Part shown: positions 33,762 to 41,451 of the stretch, piece after piece
Layout: each line of letters opens with the position of its first letter
Position numbering within the stretch: the first letter of the stretch is position 1
Assembly (NCBI RefSeq): GCF_002831665.1
Contig: NZ_CP025118.1
Coordinates: 434,001 to 498,000, forward strand
Length of the DNA stretch: 64,000 nucleotides
Origin: Lacinutrix sp. Bg11-31
GTDB lineage: Bacteria; Bacteroidota; Bacteroidia; Flavobacteriales; Flavobacteriaceae
Reading direction: 5' to 3'
Program-made: the position numbers and the translations under genes
The notes under the pieces: model-generated
Seen by the model: the letters and a program-made list of their open reading frames with translations, nothing else
Told to the model about the DNA's origin: nothing
The model's database searches: none

Positions 33762-34183
33762 AGAACAAATAGACGCTTTATTTTTTAAATATATTTCTAA
33801 TAATTTGACATTAAAAGAAAGGTTATTAAGCTTTAAAATTAATTTATATTAAAGAAGGTTTAAACGATGGACATTCACATCAAAACAATTTCATTTTTAT
33901 ATTTAAAGGTAGTAGCTATAATGCTGTAAGAAATACAATAATGTTTAATCTTTATCATAATCAAAAGAATTACCATAACATTATATTAAAAGGAGATCAT
34001 CCTGAATACATAACGACTAAAGAAACTGACTCATTTATAATTAATGAGACACAAAATAATTTAAGAAATATTCTACTAAGCATTCTTGTATTGCTGTCTT
34101 TTTGTGTTTTAATAGCACTGTATTGGTTTAAGTTTAAAAAAACAATAAGTTTAACGCAAGTTTTTTTGAAATTCCGCATCTAA
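33736..34183 (+). pseudogene. Remnant of an unidentified membrane-anchored protein gene
   Basis: Directly past the duplication boundary the plus strand reads as protein in two frames: FPELEHLKGKEQIDALFF up to a stop at 33852, then, one frame over, KEGLNDGHSHQNNFIFIF through NTIMFNLYHNQKNYH to a TM helix (NILLSILVLLSFCVLIALYW) and a stop at 34183. It has no start and one frameshift, so it is a gene truncated at its 5' end. Family not recognised; the layout is an exported domain followed by a C-terminal anchor. Its tail overlaps ECF site 6. This accounts for the otherwise gene-free stretch 33762-34209. Confidence 0.6.
34154..34183 (+). promoter_or_regulatory. ECF promoter motif, site 6
   Basis: ACGCAAGTT, 13 bp spacer, GCATCTAA. 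The start codon of the second CotH gene follows after 26 bp. The site is intact although the gene remnant that it overlaps has decayed, which suggests selection on the motif. Confidence 0.82.
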
Positions 34184-34209
34184 AATCTAATAACATTAAA
34201 TTTTATAAA

Positions 34210-36534
34210 ATGAAACAACTAATTACTCTAATATTATTTTTACTCGTTTTTGTTAAAACGCATGCTCAAGATTTGTATGATATTAATACAATTCAAACTA
34301 TAGAAATAGTTTTTGCAGAAAGTAATTGGGATGCTTTGTTAGATGCAGAAAAAGCTGCAGATAATAATTATACAGAAGCAACCTCAGTAAGTATTAATGG
34401 AACTATTTACAACCAAGTAGGTGTAAAATATAAAGGAAATAGCTCTTATAATGCTAACCAAACAAAAAACCCATTTCATATAGAATTAGACACTTATGTC
34501 GACCAAGATCATCAAGGTTATAAAGATATAAAATTAGCGAATGTAATGTTCGATCCCTCTTTTGTTCGAGAAACTGTAGCTTATAATATTGTAAACCAAT
34601 ATATGGATGCTCCTCAAGCAAATTATGCAAATGTGTATGTAAACGGAATTTTAATAGGTTTATATACTAATACAGAAGCTATAACCAAAACCTTTGTAAA
34701 CAAGCATTTTAACTCTAACGATAATGCTTTTTTTAGCTGTAGTCCTCCAGATGGAGCAGGACCACAATCTACTAATTTTCCTAATTTAGCTTATTTAGGA
34801 ACTAATAGTTTTAGTTATGATGATGCTTATGAGATTAAGTCTGATGATGAAACTGATGCGACAATTGCTGTAGCACATTGGGATAATTTAATAGAATTAA
34901 CTAATGCTTTAGAGAGTGATATTACAAATATTGAAGCGGTTTTAGATGTAGATATGGCTATTTGGATGCTAGCTTTCGATAATGTCATGGTTAATTTAGA
35001 TAGTTACATTGGGCAATTTAAGCAAAACTACTATTTATATAAAGACGATAATGGTCGTTTTAAATCTATAGTTTGGGATTTAAATATGTCTTTTGGAACA
35101 TTTGGTCAAACTGGAGCAAGTGGAGGAGGACCTGGAGGAGGTGGAGGAGGAAATGGAAGTTTAAACTCTACTACAGATAAAGCACAGCTAGATCATTTAT
35201 TACATGATACAGATGCTAATTTTCCTTTACTATCTAAGCTTTTAGCAGTACCTACATATAAGAAGAAATATTTAGCACACTATAAAACTATTTTAACAGA
35301 GAATATCAGTAACTCTAGCTACTTAACATTAGCAAACGATTACCAAGCACTTATTACAACAGCTGTAACAGCAGATACAAATAAGTTTTATACTGACGCT
35401 CAATTTACGGGTAATATAAACACAGATTATAGTTTAGGAATGAATACTGCTTCGGGACTTACAAACTTAATGTCTGCTAGAAGTACATATTTATTATCAC
35501 AAATAGATTTTACAAATACGCAACCTAATATAACAGGAACTGTATCATCTACTACAACTCCAACAATAGGAGATACAGTAACAATAACAAGTACAGTTAT
35601 AGATACTAACACAGACGCAGTGTATTTCGGTTATAGAACAGATGAAACATTGCCATTCACTAGAATATTAATGTATGATGATGGAAATCACAATGATAGT
35701 GGATCTGGAGACGACATTTATGGTGTAGATGTTATTGTAGATACTGACTATATGCAATATTATATTTATGCAGAAAATAATAATATTGGTGCGTTTTCAC
35801 CAGCTAGAGCAGAGTACGAGTTTTATACAATTAATGCTACTTACACTACATTAACTGTAGGAGATTTAGTTATTAACGAAATTATGGCTGATAATGGAAC
35901 AACTATAGCAGATCAAGATGGAGAGTTCGACGATTGGATAGAGCTTTATAATAACTCATCTCAAACGCTTAGTTTAGATAATTTATACTTATCAGATGAT
36001 TCTACAGATCCGTTAGTATGGGAATTCCCTACAGGAACTACAATTGCACCAGATAGTTATTTAATTGTTTGGTGTGATAAAGATGAGGAACAAGTAGGTT
36101 TACATGCCGATTTAAAATTTTCTTCTGGAGGAGAAGAGGCTGTCTTATCTTATGCAGATGGTACTGTTATTGAAAGCATAACTTTTGGAGCGCAAACAGA
36201 AGATATGGGTTATGCAAGAATACCTAACGGAATTGGGAATTTTGTAATTCAAGCACCAACATATAATGGTAATAACGAATCGTTATCGGTTGATGATTTT
36301 AATTTACATAATTATTTAAAAGTTTTTCCAAATCCAACAAATGGGTTGTTAACTATTAAGAATTCGAATGTTTCAATTAATACAGTAGCTGTTTATAATA
36401 CTATTGGTCAGTTATTATATAAAAACAATTACTCAAATAGTAATCAAATAGAGTTAGACTTTTCTACGTACTCAAAAGGTATTTATATGGTTAATATTAA
36501 TAACACAACAACTTTAAAAATTGTAAGAGATTAA
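34210..36534 (+). CDS. CotH kinase + lamin-tail domain + T9SS sorting tail
   Basis: A 774-residue surface protein. Signal peptide to about residue 20 (THAQ). The CotH domain covers about residues 25-440, with VGVKYKGNSSYN, KLANVMFDPSFVRE, QNYYLYKDDNGRFKSIVWDLN and a Gly-rich loop (GASGGGPGGGGGGNG) near residue 305. A beta-sandwich linker (about 440-545) is followed by a lamin-tail domain at about 550-665 (VINEIMADN, DDWIELYNNSS, LYLSDD) and a T9SS type A tail (LKVFPNPTNGLLTIKN to LKIVRD). It is probably secreted and held at the cell surface. It stands alone between the two copies of the duplicated segment, under ECF site 6. Confidence 0.93.
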   Translation: MKQLITLILFLLVFVKTHAQDLYDINTIQTIEIVFAESNWDALLDAEKAADNNYTEATSVSINGTIYNQVGVKYKGNSSYNANQTKNPFHIELDTYVDQDHQGYKDIKLANVMFDPSFVRETVAYNIVNQYMDAPQANYANVYVNGILIGLYTNTEAITKTFVNKHFNSNDNAFFSCSPPDGAGPQSTNFPNLAYLGTNSFSYDDAYEIKSDDETDATIAVAHWDNLIELTNALESDITNIEAVLDVDMAIWMLAFDNVMVNLDSYIGQFKQNYYLYKDDNGRFKSIVWDLNMSFGTFGQTGASGGGPGGGGGGNGSLNSTTDKAQLDHLLHDTDANFPLLSKLLAVPTYKKKYLAHYKTILTENISNSSYLTLANDYQALITTAVTADTNKFYTDAQFTGNINTDYSLGMNTASGLTNLMSARSTYLLSQIDFTNTQPNITGTVSSTTTPTIGDTVTITSTVIDTNTDAVYFGYRTDETLPFTRILMYDDGNHNDSGSGDDIYGVDVIVDTDYMQYYIYAENNNIGAFSPARAEYEFYTINATYTTLTVGDLVINEIMADNGTTIADQDGEFDDWIELYNNSSQTLSLDNLYLSDDSTDPLVWEFPTGTTIAPDSYLIVWCDKDEEQVGLHADLKFSSGGEEAVLSYADGTVIESITFGAQTEDMGYARIPNGIGNFVIQAPTYNGNNESLSVDDFNLHNYLKVFPNPTNGLLTIKNSNVSINTVAVYNTIGQLLYKNNYSNSNQIELDFSTYSKGIYMVNINNTTTLKIVRD

Positions 36535-36556
36535 ATAAATTAATATTTTTATTTTG

Positions 36557-36588
36557 AAAAGCTCCACGATTATGTCGTGGAGCTTTTT
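36557..36588 (+). terminator. Intrinsic terminator after second CotH gene
   Basis: AAAGCTCCACGA/TCGTGGAGCTTT, perfect 10-bp core, with a T-run. It is the right-hand copy of the hairpin at 32309-32337. Confidence 0.88.
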
Positions 36589-36624
36589 TTATTTTTATAG
36601 AAATTAAGAAAATCAAAAGAACAA

Positions 36625-37679
36625 ATGAAAAAGCTTTTAATTACCTTAGGTATTGCAGTATCATTATTTTCATGTAAAAAATAGGAAGCAAAAAAAGAAA
36701 CTATTTTTATTCCTAGAGATATTAGCGAAATAGAAATAAGTGTGTTACTTAAAGATTCTACCTTAAAGGTTAGAGCTATAGAAATACTTAAAGATTATGA
36801 GTGATTATTTTTCTTGACTTCTACCGGAAAAGGAGGAATGATAGGAGAAGACGAAATTGTTTTTCCAATTGAGATAGATAGTGAGAATTAAATCTCAGAG
36901 CTTTTGCTACTACTAATGAAGCGGGTTTTGCTTTATCTGTAGAAAGTCCAGCATGTTTATATAAAATAGGAGAAAACTAAACGTCAATAGTTTACCAAGA
37001 AGACCACGAAAAAGCATTCTATGATGCTATGGGTTTCTGGAACGATAAAGAAGGTGTTGCCATTGGTAATCCAACAGATGGTTGTTTAAGTGTTATTGTA
37101 ACTAGAGATGGTGGAAACACATGGAGTAAATTGTCATGTGATGTGTTACCAGAAGCAATAAAAGACGAAGCAGCCTTTGCTGCAAGCGATACTAATATTG
37201 CAATTGTAGGCGACGAAACTTGGGTAGCAACAGGAGGAGGAGCAAGCCGCATAATGTATTCTCCCGATAAAGGTGAAACTTGGGAGGTTTTTAATACTCC
37301 AATTGTACAAGGTAATGGACCACAAGGGATGTATAGTTTAGATTTTTACGATAATAAAAACGGATTTGCAATAGGAGGAGATTATACAAAGCCAGCAGAC
37401 AGTTCTGCTAATAAAATAAGAACTGCAGATGGTGGTAAAACGTGGCAATTAGTTGCACAAAACCAAAACCCTGGATATAGAAGTTGTGTACAGTATATTC
37501 CTGGTAGCGCGGCAAAAGAATTAGTTGCCATTGGTTTTAAGGGTATAGATTATTCTAACAATGCAGGAGAATCATGGAAACATATAAGCGACGAAGGTTT
37601 TTATACACTTTGTTTTGTAAACGACAGTGTTGCTTACGCAGCAGGAAGCAAGAGGATTGCTAAATTGATTTTTAGGTAA
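36625..37679 (+). pseudogene. Broken copy of the YCF48-like lipoprotein gene
   Basis: The start and the first 19 codons are identical to the intact gene at 32374. Then TAG at 36682 replaces an Asp codon, TGA at 36802 replaces a Gly codon, a deletion near 36890 shifts the frame, and TAA follows at 36978. From 37029 to the stop at 37679 the frame is open (216 residues) and nearly identical to the intact copy. That open frame lacks the signal and N-terminal blades, so I treat the whole as a pseudogene. Confidence 0.9.
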
Positions 37680-37690
37680 GTATAAAACAT

Positions 37691-37719
37691 AAAAAAAGCG
37701 GCCAATGGTTGCTTTTTTT
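37691..37719. terminator. Convergent terminator, right duplicate
   Basis: AAGCGGCC/GGTTGCTT stem with flanking A and T runs, between the pseudogene and the sensor gene; duplicate of 33447-33475. Confidence 0.7.
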
Positions 37720-37723
37720 ATAA

Positions 37724-38200
37724 TTATCTTTTATTTTTTTCTCCTTTATGCCTGTTTTTAAACTCTTTAATCATTTTATATCTAAATGAACGTTCAGCAT
37801 TTATTAGTTTAAGTATTTTTTTTGCAGGCAATACGTCTTTAAGTTTACTGATGTAATCAATCTGAAGGTTGCATTTATTTTCTTCTAATTTAGATATTTT
37901 TTCTAGTAATTCTTTAGACTCCTTTTCAGTGAATTTAGATTCTGCTGCTGTTTGGTTTAAATCGTATAAACAATCTTTTACTTTATTATCTCTAAGTCTA
38001 TAACGTGCCTCTTCATTAGCATTATAAATTGGCCAAAAAGCTTGAGCTTCTTTAGTTGTTAGGTCTAATTGTTCTGTAATATGTGCTACTTTTAAAGCTT
38101 TTATTTTTTCTTTATTAGGTTTTTGTGCATGTATGCTTACCGATAGAAGCAAAGAAAAAACTGGGATGAGTATTGTTTTTATTGTTTTTATTGTTTTCAT
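37724..38200 (-). CDS. Spy/CpxP-like ECF-associated sensor protein (module 2)
   Basis: A 158-residue exported helical protein: signal peptide ending near SIHAQ, then HITEQLDLTTKEAQAFWPIYN, the LTxxQ/E-A-x-x-F-W pattern of Spy/CpxP-like proteins (quoted in part: LDLTTKEAQAFWPIYN), and a basic C-terminus (KNRHKGEKNKR). It has the same length and module position as the protein at 25149 but low sequence identity. It probably senses envelope stress or metal for the sigma factor at 38767. Its 3' part is duplicated at 33480. The preceding gene ends 17 bp away, so the module is one operon. Confidence 0.8.
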   Translation of the reverse strand: MKTIKTIKTILIPVFSLLLSVSIHAQKPNKEKIKALKVAHITEQLDLTTKEAQAFWPIYNANEEARYRLRDNKVKDCLYDLNQTAAESKFTEKESKELLEKISKLEENKCNLQIDYISKLKDVLPAKKILKLINAERSFRYKMIKEFKNRHKGEKNKR

Positions 38201-38217
38201 TTTTTGTTTATATTTTT

Positions 38218-38694
38218 TTATTCTGAATATAAGTCGTTAACATCAATATTCTCTAGATATCCATCTAATGCTTCGTCACTTATAGTGTAATCTATAAAAT
38301 TTGTTTCGCTTAACTCGCTATCTTGAAATAGAGAAAACAGGTCTCCTGTTTCAGTTTCATTAATTATATAGTTGTCTACCGTTGTTATATCTAAATCGTT
38401 AAATGATAAAGGTGAATTATCAAAAATATTTAAGCTGAAGAATAATACTAAAGCAGCTGCAATGCTTGAAACAAGAAACATATTCTTTTTAGAGAAAATA
38501 GAAATAACTTTAGTTTCTTTTTTAATTGAAACATTAAAGTTTTCTAGATAACCTTCTGGTGTTTTAAAACCAGAAGAGCTAACTAAACTTTTAAGTTTTG
38601 TTTCTGCTAAAATAGAATCTTCAAGTGCTTCAAAATAACCTTGAGGAACTTTAAAACCTGGATTTTTAACGTTATGTGAGTTTTCGTTTTTCAT
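38218..38694 (-). CDS. Single-TM protein, putative anti-sigma factor (module 2)
   Basis: A 158-residue protein with two copies of a G-F-K-x-P-x-G-Y-(F/L)-E motif in the cytoplasmic N-terminus (NPGFKVPQGYFEAL and SSGFKTPEGYLENF). A TM helix follows at about 70-88 (MFLVSSIAAALVLFFSL), then an acidic outside tail. This repeat motif is common in flavobacterial proteins encoded right after ECF sigma genes. No enzymatic or zinc motif is visible. Position between the sigma and sensor genes makes an anti-sigma role likely, but this is inference. Confidence 0.75.
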   Translation of the reverse strand: MKNENSHNVKNPGFKVPQGYFEALEDSILAETKLKSLVSSSGFKTPEGYLENFNVSIKKETKVISIFSKKNMFLVSSIAAALVLFFSLNIFDNSPLSFNDLDITTVDNYIINETETGDLFSLFQDSELSETNFIDYTISDEALDGYLENIDVNDLYSE

Positions 38695-38766
38695 GTTTAC
38701 TTTCCGATATATTGGAAACCTTTATCGTCGTTTATTACTATTAAGACTCTATAATTATTAAATAGT

Positions 38767-39309
38767 TTAATCATTAATTAAATATGCTTCAACTTTCTTT
38801 GTTGCAATATGGTATGATGCTTTTAAGGCACCTTCACTAGTGTCTAAAATTTTAGACATTTCCTTATATTTAATGTCCTGAAAGTATTTCATATTAAAAA
38901 CCATTTGTTGCTTTTCTGGCAATGTTGCAATTGCTTTTTGGAGCTTAAGTTGTATGGCATCGCCTTCAAAATAAACATCGGATTCCATATTGTTTATGGC
39001 TAGATCTTGTGCTTCTTGGTTTGTTATTTGTAAGCGTTTTGCATTTTTATTTATTAGAGTAATTGCTTCGTTAGTTGCTATTCTATAGAGCCACGAATAG
39101 AGTTTGCTTTCACCTTTAAAACCATCGATGCTTCTGTAAACCTTTATAAATGTATTCTGTAGCGCATCGTCTGCGTCGTCATGCGATTTCAAAATGTTTC
39201 TAATGTGCCAATACAATCGTTCTTTATATTGCGCTACAAGCTCTCTAAAAGCAGCGTCTTTATTGCCTTTAGCTTGTAGTTGAGATATAAGTTCAGTTTC
39301 TGTGGTCAC
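38767..39309 (-). CDS. ECF RNA polymerase sigma factor (module 2)
   Basis: A 180-residue ECF sigma factor with region 2 (DADDALQNTFIKVYRSI, WLYRIATNEAITLINKN) and region 4 (LPEKQQMVFNMKYFQDIKYKEMS, helix-turn-helix near DTSEGALKASYH; first motif in part LPEKQQMVFNMKYF). The start is GTG at 39309; an upstream ATG in frame was not found. It lacks the CGCAAGTT/GCATCTAA motif upstream, unlike the sigma gene at 24123, so it probably recognises a different promoter. It opens a three-gene module that mirrors module 1. Confidence 0.92.
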   Translation of the reverse strand: MTTETELISQLQAKGNKDAAFRELVAQYKERLYWHIRNILKSHDDADDALQNTFIKVYRSIDGFKGESKLYSWLYRIATNEAITLINKNAKRLQITNQEAQDLAINNMESDVYFEGDAIQLKLQKAIATLPEKQQMVFNMKYFQDIKYKEMSKILDTSEGALKASYHIATKKVEAYLIND

Positions 39310-39621
39310 TATATCGAATTTTCTTTTAGACTATTATAGTTTAATAAGGTTTAAAGTAAATGTATTTTTCTTTTAAAATGAATACTATTGATGATTTGTT
39401 TTTTCAGCTAAGCTTCAGACTTTGAAAGCATGTTTTTAAATTAATCCGTTTAAAAGATGTTTTTAAACGATTAAACACAAAAATATTTTGTTGGTAACTA
39501 TTATTTACATAAGTTTACTTTAGAAAATAATACTTATGTTTTAGATGCCCCAAATCTATACGTAAACGGAAAAAGGATAAACATTACGTTTATCCTTTTT
39601 TTATTTAGTGTCTTTTCTTGC
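39310..39621. other. Intergenic region upstream of sigma module 2
   Basis: 312 bp without a gene. It holds a terminator at 39570-39603, a 9-bp inverted repeat CGTTTAAAA-N5-TTTTAAACG at 39447-39469, and an 8-bp inverted repeat ACATAAGT/ACTTATGT at 39507-39539. No good TAnnTTTG box or ECF-type pair was found for the sigma gene. The inverted repeats could be operators or chance features of AT-rich DNA. Confidence 0.45.
39570..39603 (-). terminator. Intrinsic terminator after the ABC exporter gene
   Basis: Perfect 13-bp stem AAAAAGGATAAAC/GTTTATCCTTTTT with a 5-nt loop and T-runs; 19 bp past the ABC gene stop on the minus strand. Confidence 0.88.
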
Positions 39622-41448
39622 TTACTCAAAGCTTTGCATATCGACTAATTTTTTATAAATACCGTTTAAGGCAATAAGTTCGTTGTGTTTACCTTGTTCT
39701 GCAATTTCTCCTTTATGCATAACAATTATTTCATCTGCATTTTGAATAGTAGATAATCTATGTGCAATTACAATAGAGGTTCTGTTTTTCATCATGTTTT
39801 CTAGAGCAACTTGAACTAAACGTTCGCTTTCTGTATCTAATGCTGAGGTTGCTTCGTCTAAAATCATAATTGGAGGGTTTTTTAACACAGCTCTCGCGAT
39901 GCTTAAACGCTGTTTTTGTCCACCAGATAGTTTGTTTCCAGAATCTCCTACATTGGTTTCTATACCTTTAGGTAAGTCTTTAACAAATTCCCAAGCGTTA
40001 GCAATCTTTAAAGCATCTATAACTTGTTCGTCTGTTGCATTTTCTTTACCAATTAGAATATTATTTTTTACAGTGTCGTTAAATAGTATAGAGTCTTGAG
40101 TTACTAAGCCCATTAAAGATCTTAAAGACTTCTTAGTTAGGTCTTTAATATTCTCACCATCAATAGTGATTTTGCCTTCATTAACATCGTAAAATCGAGT
40201 AACAAGGTTTGCTATAGTACTTTTTCCACTACCAGATTGTCCAACTAAAGCTATAGTTTTTCCTTTATTAACGTCTATTGTAAAGTTTTTTAATACTAAT
40301 TGCTCTTCGTATTTAAAAGAGATATCTTCAATTTTAACACCTGTTATAAAATCGGATTTAGTTTTTGCGTTTGGACTATCTTTAATAGGGCTTTTTGCAT
40401 CAATTATTTCTAATACTCTAGCTGCTGCTGCATTACCACGTTGTACATTATTATTGGCCTTACTTAACGCTTTAATTGGTGTTAATATATTATATGCTAA
40501 TCCCATAAATGCTATAAATGAAGATCCAACTAAAGATTGATCTATTATAACCATACGTCCACCAAACCATAATAAACATGCAATTGTAATAATTCCTAAT
40601 AACTCGCTTAAGGGAGTTGCAATATTTTGACGATTCATCATTCTATTCGAAAAAATAAACGAACGATGCGTAGAGTTGGTGAATTTTGTATTAAAGATAC
40701 CTTCTGCATTAAAGCCTTTAATAATTTTTAAACCGTTTAATGTTTCTTCTAAAGTAGATAAAAAGACACCTTGTTCTTTTTGAACATCTGCAGATTGTTT
40801 TCTTAATTTTTTTGCAATAAGCGAAATAATAAAACCAGCTGTAGGTATAAAAATAAATACAAAAATGGTAAGTTTTACACTAATCGTTAGCATAATTCCT
40901 ATTGAAAAAATAACACTAAGTGGTTCTCTTACAATAATTTCTAGAACAGATAGAAACGAATTTTGTACCTCGTTAACATCTCCTGCAATTCTTGCCATAA
41001 TATCTCCTTTACGTTTTTCAGAAAAGAAACTAATTGGTAAGCTTACTGTTTTTTTGTAAAGTGCATTACGTAAATCTTTTAAGATTCCGTTTCTTAAAAA
41101 AGTACCGAAGTATAAGGCTAAATAATTGAATATGTTTTTTAGTAAAAAAACAATGATAACCATAAAAATAACTAAGGTTAGCGATTTTAATCTATCATCC
41201 TGTGCGTATTCTTGTATGGAATAATTAAAGCTGTCGCTAATGTAATTCCCAAGCTTGCTTAAACCATTATAAATAGGTTTTTTTTCTATTATTTCTCGTT
41301 CTTCGTTAAATAAAATATTTAACATTGGCATTAATACTACAAAAGATAGTGCGCCAAATAAAGCGTATAATGTATTGAAGAAAATGTTTAAATAGATATA
41401 TCGCTTGTATGGCAAGGCATAGACAAATATTTTTTTAAGATAATTCAT
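39622..41448 (-). CDS. ABC transporter, MsbA-like exporter (TMD-NBD fusion)
   Basis: A 608-residue half-transporter. Residues 1-330 are six TM helices of the type I exporter fold. The nucleotide-binding domain follows with Walker A GQSGSGKST, signature LSGGQKQR, Walker B IMILDEATSALD and the H-loop VIAHRLSTI. Homologs in Bacteroidota are annotated as MsbA-like lipid or drug exporters; the substrate is not shown by sequence. It is in a run of minus-strand envelope genes, 3 bp after the phosphohexomutase gene, so the two are co-transcribed. Confidence 0.93.
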   Translation of the reverse strand: MNYLKKIFVYALPYKRYIYLNIFFNTLYALFGALSFVVLMPMLNILFNEEREIIEKKPIYNGLSKLGNYISDSFNYSIQEYAQDDRLKSLTLVIFMVIIVFLLKNIFNYLALYFGTFLRNGILKDLRNALYKKTVSLPISFFSEKRKGDIMARIAGDVNEVQNSFLSVLEIIVREPLSVIFSIGIMLTISVKLTIFVFIFIPTAGFIISLIAKKLRKQSADVQKEQGVFLSTLEETLNGLKIIKGFNAEGIFNTKFTNSTHRSFIFSNRMMNRQNIATPLSELLGIITIACLLWFGGRMVIIDQSLVGSSFIAFMGLAYNILTPIKALSKANNNVQRGNAAAARVLEIIDAKSPIKDSPNAKTKSDFITGVKIEDISFKYEEQLVLKNFTIDVNKGKTIALVGQSGSGKSTIANLVTRFYDVNEGKITIDGENIKDLTKKSLRSLMGLVTQDSILFNDTVKNNILIGKENATDEQVIDALKIANAWEFVKDLPKGIETNVGDSGNKLSGGQKQRLSIARAVLKNPPIMILDEATSALDTESERLVQVALENMMKNRTSIVIAHRLSTIQNADEIIVMHKGEIAEQGKHNELIALNGIYKKLVDMQSFE

Positions 41449-41451
41449 TCT

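Larger units (their letters stand above)
36561..37979. repeat. Right copy of ~1.42 kb duplicated segment
   Basis: Direct repeat of 32311-33735. It contains the terminator, a broken YCF48-like gene, the convergent terminator and the 3' part of the intact sensor gene. Because the sensor gene continues intact beyond the boundary, this is probably the original location. Confidence 0.9.

Noticed and set aside
33625..33852. 75-aa plus-strand frame spanning the duplication boundary
   Set aside because: Its first half is antisense to the truncated sensor copy; only the part after 33736 looks like real former coding sequence.
37029..37679. 216-aa frame as a separate YCF48-like gene
   Set aside because: It is the 3' part of a gene broken by three stops and a frameshift, lacks a signal sequence and begins at an internal Met.
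33447..37719. Repeats flanking the second CotH gene as a composite transposon
   Set aside because: No transposase, terminal inverted repeats or target-site duplications are visible; the repeats are a host segment with genes and terminators.
39541..39560. Minus-strand ECF motif near TTAGATGC upstream of sigma module 2
   Set aside because: The GCATCTAA complement is present but no AACTTGC lies at the required 13-bp spacing.
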